Below, in pieces: positions 7,797 to 17,104 of a DNA stretch of 38,434 nucleotides. Source of the DNA: Bdellovibrionales bacterium (lineage in GTDB: Bacteria; Bdellovibrionota; Bdellovibrionia; Bdellovibrionales; JAKFYE01); contig JAKFYE010000023.1 in assembly GCA_021731045.1 (NCBI GenBank), forward strand, positions 1 through 38,434. The letters are read 5' to 3'. The position numbers and the translations under genes are program-made. The notes below the pieces were generated by a model. That model was not told the DNA's origin and did no database searches. It worked only from the letters and a program-made list of their open reading frames with translations. How positions within the stretch are numbered: position 1 is the first letter of the stretch; the number at the start of each line of letters is the position of its first letter.

Positions 7797-7986
7797 TAAA
7801 GATTTCTGAGCTTTCGAATATCTCTTCTTTTCCCAAACGCTTTCGGCCGCGGGTCGTCTTCGGATTTCGTTACTCTTCGAAAGCGTTTAAGAAAAACATT
7901 TCGGTCATGAACGTAACGCAACCCGGATACGCTCCGCACGACGTGGATTGGGAAAAGAAGAGATATTCGAAAGCTCAGAAATCTTT
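7797..7986. repeat. Long inverted repeat (39-base perfect arms)
   Basis: Bases 7798-7836 and 7948-7986 are perfect reverse complements and enclose 111 bases that are themselves weakly mirror-symmetric (TAACG and GGG landmarks recur). It fills most of the 310-base gap between the convergent gshA and sufE genes. The left half, 7797-7874, recurs in opposite orientation at 8626-8703 with few changes, so this is a dispersed element and not only a local terminator. No open frame of interest lies in it. Confidence 0.8.
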
Positions 7987-8097
7987 GTTTCAACGTTTAA
8001 TTTTTAATGGAGTCTCAAACATTAATGAGGTGAACATATTCTTAATTGCTTTTCCTGTGGGCTGTCTCCTGAGGAGTTAGGAAGACTGGCTTTATAT

Positions 8098-8508
8098 TTA
8101 TTTTTTTGCGGAGAAAGCGAGAGCGTAGAATTTTATTTGTTTGATCATGGCGACGAGACCGTTTGATCGGGCTTGAGATAGATTGGCATTTAAGCCGAGT
8201 TCTTGAATAAAATCTGGTGATTGGGCGAGAATTTCTTGTGGGCTTAATCCGGAATAGACTCGCAAAAGAAGAGCGATCAGTCCTTTTACAATCGAAGCAT
8301 CGCTATCGGCAGTAAAAAAAACTTTTCCATTTTCAAAGCGCGCGTGCAACCAAACCTGTGACTGACATCCACGAACTTTATTATCATCTGTTTTTAAATT
8401 CTCTGGCATCACGGGCAATTCTTTTCCAAGCCCAATAAGACGACGGTATTTACTCTCCCAATCGGGAAGAGCATTAAACTCCAATACAATTTCCTGCGCC
8501 TGACTCAT
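8098..8508 (-). CDS. sufE: SufE-family sulfur acceptor for Fe-S assembly
   Basis: SufE accepts persulfide sulfur from the cysteine desulfurase SufS and passes it to the SufBCD scaffold. The 136-residue protein shows the family layout: FNALPDWESKYRRLIGLGKELP near the N-terminus, then VRGCQSQVWLHA with the sulfur-accepting Cys at residue 48, then DSDASIVKGLIALLLRVYSG, and a C-terminal helix with LSQARSNGL. ATG 8508 gives the usual family N-terminus and has AGAAGG close upstream. ATG 8535, nine codons earlier, is possible. No sufS or sufBCD is adjacent. The gene is flanked on both sides by copies of the same repeat element. Confidence 0.9.
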   Translation of the reverse strand: MSQAQEIVLEFNALPDWESKYRRLIGLGKELPVMPENLKTDDNKVRGCQSQVWLHARFENGKVFFTADSDASIVKGLIALLLRVYSGLSPQEILAQSPDFIQELGLNANLSQARSNGLVAMIKQIKFYALAFSAKK

Positions 8509-8625
8509 AAACCTTCTCGCTAAAACAAAATTCATAACACATCCAAAAAAATCAAGACACCACTAATTAAAATTGAGCCCGCCCTTAAAACTCCAGCATT
8601 AACGTAAGAGTACTACCTTTAGAAT

Positions 8626-8703
8626 AGTAACGAAATCCGAAGACGATCTGCGGCCGAAAGCGTTTGGGAAAAGAAGAGATATTCAAAAGCTCAAAGCTCT
8701 TTA
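8626..8703 (+). repeat. Single copy of the 7797-7874 repeat
   Basis: About 78 bases from AGTAACGAAATCCGAAGACG through GCGGCCGAAAGCGTTTGGG to a final CTTTA match the reverse complement of 7797-7874 with a handful of substitutions. It lies upstream of sufE and of the plus-strand gene at 8793. The rest of this 280-base gap shows no other feature. Confidence 0.75.
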
Positions 8704-8792
8704 GCGCAAGGATGAGAGGAAAGGCTCGATGAAGGTCTAGAATTATTTATGAAAGTCGGATGAGAGACCGAAGCGGAATCTGAGGGAGTCTT

Positions 8793-9458
8793 ATGTCGTT
8801 GAAACATATGTATCGTGAATTCTTTAAAGGCTTTGCAGTGGGCATACTTTTAGTGTGCGTCTTGTTTGGGCTTTATCGAGGAGCTCAACATGTGGCGAAC
8901 GAAGATAATCGAACTCCTGCCGCGATTGATAAGGCTCGTATATTTGATGTGAGTTATCTTGAAGGTGGCGCACTTAGATCAGCTTCAGCAAAACAACTTT
9001 TACATGCCGAAGTCCTTGTGAGCCAAAATGAAATCGGAGTGGCGCTCGGACATTTTGTTGCTAAATCTCCTAGCGGAGACCGTCGTTTACTTTGTGATAT
9101 ATATGATCAAGTGGAACTTTCGTTTGAAGCTGATGGCATGGCCATCAATGGAGAACGCCCGCGTTTGATTGCGACGGGTCCATGTACGGCAAGTGAAAAT
9201 TTGAATAAAATGAATCCTATTCATATTCCGTTTCGAGATATCTTAAGCCAAAAACCGGGTGATGGTGAATACACTTTTGGTTCAACTCCGGATCATTTTT
9301 TTAAAGCTATGAATATAGGGAGCCAATGGCCAGATCAGTGGATACTTTTAGAAGTGAAATTAATTAATAAATCCAATCCCGCTACTTTTATGCAGCTTGA
9401 TCGCAAAGAAGTTTACAGCTTTTCTTCAAAGCCCGTTGTTCTCAATTGGATAAAATAG
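8793..9458 (+). CDS. Membrane-anchored protein of unknown function
   Basis: I do not recognise this 221-residue protein. One hydrophobic helix (about residues 13-31, GFAVGILLVCVLFGLYRG) after a short basic N-terminus suggests a signal anchor with the rest in the periplasm. The soluble part has two cysteines (LLCDIYD and GPCTAS), which could form a disulfide. It reads as mostly beta-strand and ends in an aromatic-rich VYSFSSKPVVLNWIK. GGGAG about six bases before the ATG supports the start. It converges on pepA with 11 bases between the stop codons. Confidence 0.7.
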   Translation: MSLKHMYREFFKGFAVGILLVCVLFGLYRGAQHVANEDNRTPAAIDKARIFDVSYLEGGALRSASAKQLLHAEVLVSQNEIGVALGHFVAKSPSGDRRLLCDIYDQVELSFEADGMAINGERPRLIATGPCTASENLNKMNPIHIPFRDILSQKPGDGEYTFGSTPDHFFKAMNIGSQWPDQWILLEVKLINKSNPATFMQLDRKEVYSFSSKPVVLNWIK

Positions 9459-9476
9459 CCTAATGCAGGTTAGGCT
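9456..9476. terminator. Bidirectional hairpin spanning both stop codons
   Basis: AGCCTAA (9457-9463) pairs with TTAGGCT (9470-9476) around TGCAGG. The left arm contains the TAG stop of the plus-strand gene and the right arm contains the TAA stop of pepA. T-containing runs follow on both strands (TTTCC; ATTTTAT), so it probably terminates both convergent transcripts. Confidence 0.55.
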
Positions 9477-10990
9477 TTCCAGTTTTCTGCCAAATTAATA
9501 AATGTACGAATCATCACACCTGACGCGCCTTTTTTAGGAACGTAACTGTAACGGCTACCGATATTCCAAGCGGTGGCTGCAATATCAAAGTGCGCCCAAG
9601 GAATGCCTTCTCCGACAAATTCGGCAAGGTACGCGGCGCCTTTTGCGCTGCCGGCCCCTTTGGTATATGCAATATTTGAAAGATCCGCGTACGTACCTTT
9701 CATATCATCCATGTGTTCTTTGACTAACGGCATTTGCCAAACAGATTCATCAGTTGCTTGCGCGGCGGCTTCGACGGCTTTTTTCATTTTGTTACTTGTC
9801 GTAAAATAGCCAGTATGCATATCCCCAAGTGCAATTTGCATTGCACCCGTTAGAGTCGCGGCGTCGACGATAAAAGCAGGATTGTGTTCGGAGGCAATAA
9901 CAAGAGCGTCAGAAAGAATCAAGCGTCCTTCAGCATCGGTATTGTTGACCTCAGTTGTTTTTCCGTTACGTGCGGTCGTGACATCGCCAGGTTTGTTTGC
10001 CCAACCATTTTGCATATTTTCGGTGGCCGGAACAAATGCGATTGCGTGCACTTTAGATTTTAACTTTGCGAGCGCAACCATCGTCGCGATAACTCCGGCG
10101 CCTCCGCACATGTCGTATTTCATTTCTTCCATACCTGCACTTGGCTTAATGCTCACGCCCCCAGAGTCAAAAGTTAGTCCTTTACCTACAAAGCAAACGG
10201 GTTTGCCTTTTGCCCCTGTGCCTTTGTACTCCATAATGATAAACTTGCAGGGCTCATTGCTGCCTTTAGCGACACCCACAAAATTTCCCATTTTTTCTTT
10301 TTCGCACCGAGCTTGATCCCATACCGTGACTTTTAAGCTCGTGCCTTTGGCGGCTTTAACTGTTTCTGACGCTAAAATTGCCGGGGTCATGAGGTTGCCG
10401 GGCATGTCTCCCAAATAGCGAGCAAAGTTGATGGCCTCTGCGATGGTTTGAGCACGCATGACGGCTTTATCGGCTACAGATTGTTCGGTTTTGTTTTTAC
10501 AAACAATAGTAATATTAGTGCCTTCAGGGTTTTTGTCTTCAGATTTGTTTTTGCTTTTGAGTTCATCGAACTTGTAACTACCCAGGACAGAGCCTTCGGT
10601 AAAGGACATAACACCCAAAGCTTTATCGCGATTAAAGGCGGTGAGGTTTTCAAAATTTGTACTGACGGATTTTGTTTTTAAATTTAGGTCTCTCGAGAGA
10701 GTTCCGGCCGCACGACGAACCGTTTCCCCTGTAACGGCGCTGGCGTTTCCAAGTCCACAGAGGACAATATTTCTAAATCCCTCTAGATTTGCGGCACGCA
10801 TAACAAACGTTTCGCTGGCCTCGGACTTAAAATCGTCTCCGTAAAGTGACTTCACTTTGTCTGCGATCGCCTTGGGAAGTCCTTTTAAAAGGACGTCTTT
10901 CTTGTTTTTGTTTGTTTTGTAGGCAGTAAAAAATAAACCAGTTTCGCCAGAGAGTTTTGTAGAAGTTCCGACCGTGACTTTTGTGCTCAT
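9470..10990 (-). CDS. pepA: Leucyl aminopeptidase (M17 family, PepA-like)
   Basis: A cytosolic two-metal aminopeptidase that removes N-terminal residues from peptides released by proteases. The C-terminal catalytic domain carries the family signatures: VGKGLTFDSGGVSIKP (metal ligands Lys270 and Asp275, catalytic Lys282), KYDMCGGAGV (Asp293) and NTDAEGRL (Asp352, Glu354, Arg356). The 506-residue length is normal for the family. The N-terminal macro-like domain is present. The start has a strong GAGGAG site. It is transcribed divergently from clpP, which fits a proteolysis neighbourhood. Confidence 0.95.
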   Translation of the reverse strand: MSTKVTVGTSTKLSGETGLFFTAYKTNKNKKDVLLKGLPKAIADKVKSLYGDDFKSEASETFVMRAANLEGFRNIVLCGLGNASAVTGETVRRAAGTLSRDLNLKTKSVSTNFENLTAFNRDKALGVMSFTEGSVLGSYKFDELKSKNKSEDKNPEGTNITIVCKNKTEQSVADKAVMRAQTIAEAINFARYLGDMPGNLMTPAILASETVKAAKGTSLKVTVWDQARCEKEKMGNFVGVAKGSNEPCKFIIMEYKGTGAKGKPVCFVGKGLTFDSGGVSIKPSAGMEEMKYDMCGGAGVIATMVALAKLKSKVHAIAFVPATENMQNGWANKPGDVTTARNGKTTEVNNTDAEGRLILSDALVIASEHNPAFIVDAATLTGAMQIALGDMHTGYFTTSNKMKKAVEAAAQATDESVWQMPLVKEHMDDMKGTYADLSNIAYTKGAGSAKGAAYLAEFVGEGIPWAHFDIAATAWNIGSRYSYVPKKGASGVMIRTFINLAENWKA

Positions 10991-11255
10991 AGATTTGCTC
11001 CTCAGATGTGTCGACGAAGGTAGGGCAGAACTGCGCGGGGTGCAAACTCAAAATCGGACGCAGGATTTCATTTTAATAGACTCACGTCGTAGGCAAAAAA
11101 TTCCTCTGCGTTGCGCCTTAAAGCCTTAGATTTAAAGAACTAAAAAACGTAGGAATTTCAATGGTCTAGATCAAATCGATGGACCGCTCAATTGCTTTTT
11201 ATATTTTCATGACGATGTTATTCTGATTACGGTTTTCTGTGTGGAGGAGTTTTCT

Positions 11256-11867
11256 ATGCCATTAGTTCCAATCGTCGTTGAGCAAACATCACGTGGTGAA
11301 AGAAGTTACGATATTTATTCCCGTCTTTTAAAAGACCGGATTATTTTTATTGGATCTGCAATCAACGATGAAGTTGCAAACATTGTCATTGCTCAAATGC
11401 TGTTTCTAGAAATGGAAAATCCTGAAAAGGATATTCAACTTTATATTAATTCTCCGGGTGGAAGTGTGAGTGCGGGACTCGGAATTTATGATATTATGCA
11501 ATTTGTAAAATGCGATGTGACGACAATTTGTACCGGCTTAGCGGCCAGCATGGGATCGCTTTTATTAATGGCCGGAACAAAGGGAAAGCGTTTTGCGCTT
11601 CCACACGCACGAATTATGATTCACCAACCTTTGCTCCACGGCGGTGGCTTGCAAGGTCAAGTGACAGATATCGAAATTCATGCCAGAGAACTCGTTGAAA
11701 CAAAAAAAATGCTGACAGAAATTTACGTTAGACACACAGATCATAAATACGAATTTTTGCAACAAACAATGGAGCGAGATTATTTCTTAGATCCAAAAAA
11801 GTCTGTGGAGTTTGGCCTTATAGATAAAGTGATCGATTCAAGAAAGTTGATTAAGGAGAAAGTCTAA
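11256..11867 (+). CDS. clpP: ClpP, ATP-dependent protease proteolytic subunit
   Basis: Serine protease that forms the tetradecameric chamber fed by ClpX. Active-site residues are Ser98 in GLAASMGS, His123 in MIHQP and Asp175 in MERD. The N-terminus [20 protein letters not shown] is the usual start, and ATG 11256 has an excellent GGAGGAG upstream; the GTG at 11241 sits in front of that site and is not used. After the catalytic His the loop reads [13 protein letters not shown], three residues longer than the usual HQPLGGxQGQ. clpX follows with a one-base stop/start overlap. Confidence 0.96.
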   Translation: MPLVPIVVEQTSRGERSYDIYSRLLKDRIIFIGSAINDEVANIVIAQMLFLEMENPEKDIQLYINSPGGSVSAGLGIYDIMQFVKCDVTTICTGLAASMGSLLLMAGTKGKRFALPHARIMIHQPLLHGGGLQGQVTDIEIHARELVETKKMLTEIYVRHTDHKYEFLQQTMERDYFLDPKKSVEFGLIDKVIDSRKLIKEKV

Positions 11868-13162
11868 TGAGCAAAAAAGAAACCACTTACGGGACTCTCA
11901 CCTGTAGTTTTTGCGGTAAGACTCAAAAAGATGTAAAAAAACTCATTGCGGGTCCTGGCGTTTATATTTGCGATGAATGTATTGATTTGTGTAATGACAT
12001 TATTTCGGAAGAACGAGACCGTGAAACGTCTCTTGAAACTGGCGACGTAAAAGTTCCTAAGCCGGTCGACATTAAAGAGTTCCTTGATGACTATGTTATT
12101 GGTCAATTAACCGCCAAAAAATCCCTAGCTGTTGCGGTACATAATCATTACAAGCGCATTTATTCTCCTCGAAAAAAAGATGATATCGAACTTCAGAAGA
12201 GCAATATTCTTTTAATCGGGCCTACGGGTTCAGGTAAAACTTTGCTCGCCCAAACGATTGCGCGTCTTTTAAAAGTTCCGTTTGCGATGGCAGATGCGAC
12301 CACTCTAACCGAAGCCGGTTACGTTGGCGAAGATGTAGAGAACGTCGTGCTTAATCTTTTACAATCAGCAGATTACGACATTGAGAAAGCACAAAAAGGT
12401 GTGATTTACATCGATGAGATTGATAAAATTTCTCGCAAATCTGAGAACCCTTCAATTACGCGGGATGTAAGTGGTGAAGGCGTACAACAAGCACTATTAA
12501 AAATTCTTGAAGGTACTGTCGCTAACTTGCCACCGAAGGGTGGGCGAAAGCATCCTCAACAAGAGTTTATCCAAGTGGATACGAGTAATATTTTGTTTAT
12601 TGTTGGTGGGGCATTTGTGGGACTCGATAAAATTATTGAAAACCGCTTAACCAACAGATCGATGGGTATCACGGCTGATATTAAGACAGACAAAGAGCGT
12701 GAAACCGGTGAAAACATTCTTCAAAAAGTTCAACCTGACGATTTAATTAAATTTGGATTGATTCCTGAGTTTATTGGACGTCTTCCGGTTTCTTCGGTGC
12801 TAGACCCATTGACGGAAGAGGCGTTGATTGACATTTTAAGTAAGCCCAAAAACGCAATTACTAAGCAATATAAGAAATTATTTGGCTTCGAAGGTGTAGA
12901 TTTAAAATTCGATGACGAGGCTTTAAAGGCAATCGCACAAGAAGCAATGGTTCGCAAAACAGGTGCCCGAGGATTACGCAGTGTTATGGAACGAGCCATG
13001 CTGAATATTATGTACGAAATTCCTTCCAAGCCGAACGTAAAGGAATGTATCATATCTAAAGGGGTCATCACTGAGGGTAAGGAACCTAAGGTGACTTACA
13101 GGACCGATGAAGAGATTCGAGCCGCTGAAAAGATGAAGCAGGACAAAGCCGAAAGCGCTTAA
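11867..13162 (+). CDS. clpX: ClpX, ATPase unfoldase subunit of ClpXP
   Basis: AAA+ unfoldase that recognises, unfolds and threads substrates into ClpP. Domains in order: an N-terminal zinc finger with Cys13, Cys16, Cys35 and Cys38, then the AAA+ module with Walker A GPTGSGKT at 118-125, pore loop GYVGED, Walker [11 protein letters not shown], the [10 protein letters not shown] loop, and sensor 2 in KTGARGLRS. The tripeptide that docks on ClpP, usually Ile/Leu-Gly-Phe/Leu, reads MGI here ([11 protein letters not shown]). The ATG overlaps the clpP stop (TAATG) with AAGGAG upstream, so ClpP and ClpX are translationally coupled. Confidence 0.96.
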   Translation: MSKKETTYGTLTCSFCGKTQKDVKKLIAGPGVYICDECIDLCNDIISEERDRETSLETGDVKVPKPVDIKEFLDDYVIGQLTAKKSLAVAVHNHYKRIYSPRKKDDIELQKSNILLIGPTGSGKTLLAQTIARLLKVPFAMADATTLTEAGYVGEDVENVVLNLLQSADYDIEKAQKGVIYIDEIDKISRKSENPSITRDVSGEGVQQALLKILEGTVANLPPKGGRKHPQQEFIQVDTSNILFIVGGAFVGLDKIIENRLTNRSMGITADIKTDKERETGENILQKVQPDDLIKFGLIPEFIGRLPVSSVLDPLTEEALIDILSKPKNAITKQYKKLFGFEGVDLKFDDEALKAIAQEAMVRKTGARGLRSVMERAMLNIMYEIPSKPNVKECIISKGVITEGKEPKVTYRTDEEIRAAEKMKQDKAESA

Positions 13163-13169
13163 TTCATCA

Positions 13170-13208
13170 GCTCTCGAAGTCGGATCTGCAAGGGGCTCTC
13201 GTAGTCGG
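13170..13208 (+). repeat. 14-base direct repeat in the lon leader
   Basis: GCTCTCGAAGTCGG (13170-13183) and GCTCTCGTAGTCGG (13195-13208) differ by one base and start 25 bases apart between the clpX stop and the lon start. They may be a regulator site or chance; nothing else supports a role. Confidence 0.35.
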
Positions 13209-13233
13209 TTAACGTCTATTGAAAGGGGAGTTC

Positions 13234-15723
13234 ATGGATTCGAGTTCAGATAACAAACCAGAAAAAAAATCTAAAAGTACGAGCGAGGCAGATGCAACGA
13301 ATTTGCCCCTTTTACCTCTAAGAGATCTCATCGTCTTTCCTCATATGATGATGCCCCTCTTTGTGGGCCGCGAAAAAAGCATTAACGCTTTAGAAGAAGC
13401 CATGAATTCGCGAACGGACATTGTGCTAGCCGCTCAAAAAGATGCAAAAACAAATAATCCGGAGCCCGGAGATATTTACCAGGTCGGAACTCGCGGAACG
13501 ATTATTCAACTTCTCAGATTACCAGATGGAACAGTTAAGGTTTTGGTAGAAGGTAAATCTCGTGTGCGTATTCATGACTTTACCCAAACGGATAAGTTTT
13601 ATCGTGTGCGCATATCCGAATTAAAAGAAGACGGTTTTGGTCAAACCGAAGTTTCTGCCCTTATGCGTTCGGTAAAAACAACTTTTGAAACTTACGTAAA
13701 GCTAAATAAGCGCATTCCCCCAGAGATTTTAATGCGTGTTTCAACAATCGAAGATCCGGGAGAATTAGCAGATATTATCGTGGCACAGTTAAATTTGAAA
13801 CTTGAAGACAAACAAAAGATTTTGGAGTTATCAAATCCTGCCGAACGTCTCGAAAAACTTTTAGGTCTCATGACGGGTGAGATTGAAATTTTAGAAGTAG
13901 AAAAGAAAATACGTACGCGCGTGAAAAAGCAAATGGAGCGTTCGCAAAAAGAATATTATTTGAACGAACAAATGCAGGCGATTCAAAAAGAGCTTGGCGA
14001 GAAAGATGATTATCAAGCTGAAATTGCGGATCTTGAAGAGCAGCTCAAGAAAAAGCGCATGAGTAAAGAAGCGACCGAAAAGGTAAAAAAAGAAATTAAA
14101 AAACTTAAGATGATGTCTCCGATGAGTGCTGAAGCTACGGTTGTGCGAAACTACATCGACTGGATTTTGTGCCTTCCTTGGGCCAACTATTCCGAAGTTA
14201 AACACGATGTCGCTCACGCAGAGGAAATTTTAGAAAAAGACCATTATGGTTTAGAAAAAGTAAAAGAAAGAATTTTGGAACACTTGGCAGTTCAAAGTAT
14301 GACCGCAGGGTTACGCGGGCCGATTTTGTGTCTTGTGGGACCTCCGGGGGTTGGTAAAACTTCTTTGGGACGTTCGATCGCAAAAGCGTTGAACCGAAGT
14401 TTCGCGCGAATTTCTTTAGGCGGTGTTCGTGATGAAGCCGAGATTCGTGGGCACAGAAGAACGTATGTTGGAGCAATGCCAGGTAAAATTATTCAGGCAT
14501 TGAAAAAAACAGAAACCGGAAACCCACTTTTCTTACTCGATGAGATCGACAAGATGAGTACAGATTTTCGTGGAGACCCGTCGTCTGCGCTTCTTGAAGT
14601 TTTGGATCCAGAGCAAAATGCCACATTTGCAGATCATTACTTAGAAGTTGAATATGATTTGTCTCAAATCATGTTTGTAACGACGGCAAACTCTCTGCAT
14701 ACGATTCCACGGCCATTACTTGATCGTATGGAAGTGATTTCGCTTGAAGGGTACACCGAAAAAGAAAAATTCCATATTGCGAAGAGATACTTAGTTCCTA
14801 AGCAAATTGAAATTCACGGATTGAAAGATCGTAAAGTAACAATTAACGATGCGGCCCTCATGCAACTCATTCGAGGATATACGCGTGAAGCGGGTGTGAG
14901 AAGTCTTGAGCGGCAAGTGGCAACTGTGTGTCGTAAAGTGGCTCGAGAAATTCAAAAACGAGAAGAAATGTCTAAGGGCACTAAGAAAAAATCAGCTGAA
15001 AAGACGAAGGTATTTCTCGTCACACCAAAAACTTTAGCGCAATTAATCGGACCTGCAAAATTGAAGTGGGGCCGTATTGAAAACGACAATGAAATCGGCA
15101 TGACCAATGGTATGGCATGGACCGAAGTGGGCGGAGATCTCTTGCCAATCGAAGTTGCGGTTGTTCCTGGGCGCGGTAAATTTACTGTTACTGGTCAACT
15201 CGGTGATGTGATGAGAGAGTCGTGTTCGGCAGCGATGAGTTATGTGCGCTCACGTGGACCTCTTTTTGGATTTGAAAAAGAGTTTTTTGCTAACCACGAT
15301 GTGCATATTCATGCCCCTGAAGGCGCCATTCCAAAAGATGGACCTTCAGCTGGGATCGCTCTTGCCACAAGTATCGTTTCAGCTTTTACAAGAATCCCTG
15401 TTAAACGAACGGTGGCGATGACTGGCGAGATTACGCTTCGTGGGCGTGTGCTTCCGATTGGGGGACTGAAAGAAAAAGTTCTAGCGGCTCACCGTGCCGG
15501 AATTAAAACAATCATCTGTCCTAAAGAAAACGAGAAAGATCTAAAGGATATTCCAAAAGAAGTGATGAAGGAATTGAAGATCATTCTTGTGGATCATGTC
15601 GATCAGGTGCTGATCAATGCGCTCGATATTAAAAAGGCGCAGGACGTCTTTAAGCAAAAAGGCGAAAGGGCTCACGGCATCCAAGCAAAATACCTGGGGC
15701 AAACACAGCCGCAAACACATTAA
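13234..15723 (+). CDS. lon: Lon, ATP-dependent protease
   Basis: Homohexameric AAA+ protease that degrades misfolded and regulatory proteins. The 829-residue protein has an N-terminal substrate-binding LAN domain beginning [15 protein letters not shown], a coiled coil rich in Lys/Glu, Walker [10 protein letters not shown] and Walker [12 protein letters not shown]. The C-terminal serine-lysine protease domain has Ser705 in PKDGPSAG and Lys748 in GGLKEKV. The start is taken as ATG 13234, with AAAGGGGAG three bases upstream; a TTG at 13219 would precede that site. It lies downstream of clpX in the common clpP-clpX-lon order and has its own terminator. Confidence 0.96.
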   Translation: MDSSSDNKPEKKSKSTSEADATNLPLLPLRDLIVFPHMMMPLFVGREKSINALEEAMNSRTDIVLAAQKDAKTNNPEPGDIYQVGTRGTIIQLLRLPDGTVKVLVEGKSRVRIHDFTQTDKFYRVRISELKEDGFGQTEVSALMRSVKTTFETYVKLNKRIPPEILMRVSTIEDPGELADIIVAQLNLKLEDKQKILELSNPAERLEKLLGLMTGEIEILEVEKKIRTRVKKQMERSQKEYYLNEQMQAIQKELGEKDDYQAEIADLEEQLKKKRMSKEATEKVKKEIKKLKMMSPMSAEATVVRNYIDWILCLPWANYSEVKHDVAHAEEILEKDHYGLEKVKERILEHLAVQSMTAGLRGPILCLVGPPGVGKTSLGRSIAKALNRSFARISLGGVRDEAEIRGHRRTYVGAMPGKIIQALKKTETGNPLFLLDEIDKMSTDFRGDPSSALLEVLDPEQNATFADHYLEVEYDLSQIMFVTTANSLHTIPRPLLDRMEVISLEGYTEKEKFHIAKRYLVPKQIEIHGLKDRKVTINDAALMQLIRGYTREAGVRSLERQVATVCRKVAREIQKREEMSKGTKKKSAEKTKVFLVTPKTLAQLIGPAKLKWGRIENDNEIGMTNGMAWTEVGGDLLPIEVAVVPGRGKFTVTGQLGDVMRESCSAAMSYVRSRGPLFGFEKEFFANHDVHIHAPEGAIPKDGPSAGIALATSIVSAFTRIPVKRTVAMTGEITLRGRVLPIGGLKEKVLAAHRAGIKTIICPKENEKDLKDIPKEVMKELKIILVDHVDQVLINALDIKKAQDVFKQKGERAHGIQAKYLGQTQPQTH

Positions 15724-15757
15724 TATTGCCTTATATCCTTAATAGAATTCAATGGTT

Positions 15758-15783
15758 AAGCCTCCTTTTAGGAGGCTTTTTTA
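15758..15783 (+). terminator. Intrinsic terminator after lon
   Basis: AAGCCTCC (15758-15765), loop TTTTA, GGAGGCTT (15771-15778), then a run of T. An 8-bp GC-rich stem. Confidence 0.9.
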
Positions 15784-15858
15784 CTTGATTATCAAAAAAG
15801 CTAGATTTGGCGACAGTTGGTGGCGCCTAACATCAATTTTAAAAAATAAAACGAGCAG

Positions 15859-15886
15859 TTGACGCCCTCTTTAGATTTTGTAAGAA
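15859..15886 (+). promoter_or_regulatory. Candidate promoter of the TPR/winged-helix gene
   Basis: TTGACG at 15859-15864 is a good -35 box. It is followed after 16 bases by TAAGAA, a weak -10. The position, about 50 bases before the ATG at 15937 and after the lon terminator, is right for the promoter of that gene. Confidence 0.35.
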
Positions 15887-15936
15887 ATAGGGCTCTAAAT
15901 TTCAGAATTTTTAAGTCAGGGAGCTAAGACTTCGTT

Positions 15937-17082
15937 ATGTCCAGGGAAGCACCTACGGAATCAAGAGAATTAGTAACAGAGAGACCTGCAGCCGACGACT
16001 CTTTATTAGAAATCGCAAAACTGCATTATGCGAACTGTGACTTTGAAATCGCGATTGAAAAATCACGTAAAGCTGCGGAATATTTTTTTGCAAAGAAGGA
16101 TATTTCTAATTATTTAAAAGCCCAAAATTTACTTTTGCGTATGCATGCCGAGCGAGATGATCAAGATGAGATCACCGCTTTAAAAGAAAAACTTCAAGAC
16201 CTTGTTCTAAAAGAAGGTTTCGAGTTGAATTCACGGACGTACTACACGCTCGGAATTTGTGCTTTTACCAAAGGGCAGCTGGAATTAGCACTCGAGTACT
16301 TTCAAAAATCCCTCGCGATCGCTTTGGCCGCAGATAACAAAGAAGATATGTGCTTTGCCATTAACGGTGTCGCTATTATTTATATGCGCATGGGTCGCTA
16401 CCAAGACGCCTTAAAAGAAATTTACAATTTGCAGGTGTTCTTCCAAATTTTAGATTTACCAGAACTTAAGATGTCGACTCAGTTGTTAAACGGAATGATC
16501 TTACGTCGGCTCGGGCGAACCGAAGAAGCCCTCCAGGTCTATGGCGACTGCTATGAGTTATTAAAGAAAAATAAAAACCTATTCATGTATATACAACTTT
16601 TGTTTACATCAGGAATGGCGTATAAAGATCTTGGCAATTTGGATATGGCTCGTTTTTATCTCCAACTTGCAAAAAAGACGGTTGATCCAAGAAGTCTTAA
16701 AAGAACAGCCGCTGATATCGATAAAGTGTTGAGCGAGTTGGGTGTTACAACTCAAAGTGATTTCGATTTGGTTTTCAATGCGACATCGAACTCATTGGTT
16801 GAACGTAAAAAAGGTCGCGTTGATTTTAAAAATCAGTTTATTTTATTGGATTTGTTACATTTATTCTTGAAGAAGCCTGGGCAGGTTCATTCGAAGGAGT
16901 CCATAACAGAAAAGTTGTGGAACGAATCTTATGATCCCGCAGTTCATGACAACAAGATCTACGTCACGATCAAACGATTGAGACAGTTGATCGAACCAGA
17001 CATCGATAAGCCTCGCTATATTTTTAGAGCGAAAAATGGCTACTACTTGAATAAAGAAACTAAAATAATGTTGGAACAATGA
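15937..17082 (+). CDS. TPR protein with C-terminal winged-helix DNA-binding domain
   Basis: A likely transcriptional regulator of 381 residues. Residues about 20-265 are a run of TPR-like helix pairs (YTLGICAFTKGQLELALEYFQKSLAIA; AINGVAIIYMRMGRYQDALKEIYN). Residues about 290-375 form an OmpR/PhoB-type winged helix: LLDLLHLFLKKPGQVHSKESITEKLWNE, then VHDNKIYVTIKRLRQLIEP and a final YIFRAKNGYYL hairpin. There is no receiver domain, so the sensory input is presumably a protein or peptide bound by the TPRs (inference). A GGGAG lies about 13 bases before the ATG, which is rather far. The next gene follows after 22 bases. Confidence 0.8.
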   Translation: MSREAPTESRELVTERPAADDSLLEIAKLHYANCDFEIAIEKSRKAAEYFFAKKDISNYLKAQNLLLRMHAERDDQDEITALKEKLQDLVLKEGFELNSRTYYTLGICAFTKGQLELALEYFQKSLAIALAADNKEDMCFAINGVAIIYMRMGRYQDALKEIYNLQVFFQILDLPELKMSTQLLNGMILRRLGRTEEALQVYGDCYELLKKNKNLFMYIQLLFTSGMAYKDLGNLDMARFYLQLAKKTVDPRSLKRTAADIDKVLSELGVTTQSDFDLVFNATSNSLVERKKGRVDFKNQFILLDLLHLFLKKPGQVHSKESITEKLWNESYDPAVHDNKIYVTIKRLRQLIEPDIDKPRYIFRAKNGYYLNKETKIMLEQ

Positions 17083-17104
17083 ACGAGTTGGTTAGGGAGG
17101 GGTC

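Noticed and set aside
7784-7993. Minus-strand 69-codon frame over the inverted repeat
   Set aside because: It is created entirely by the long inverted repeat and the end of gshA, with no start signal.
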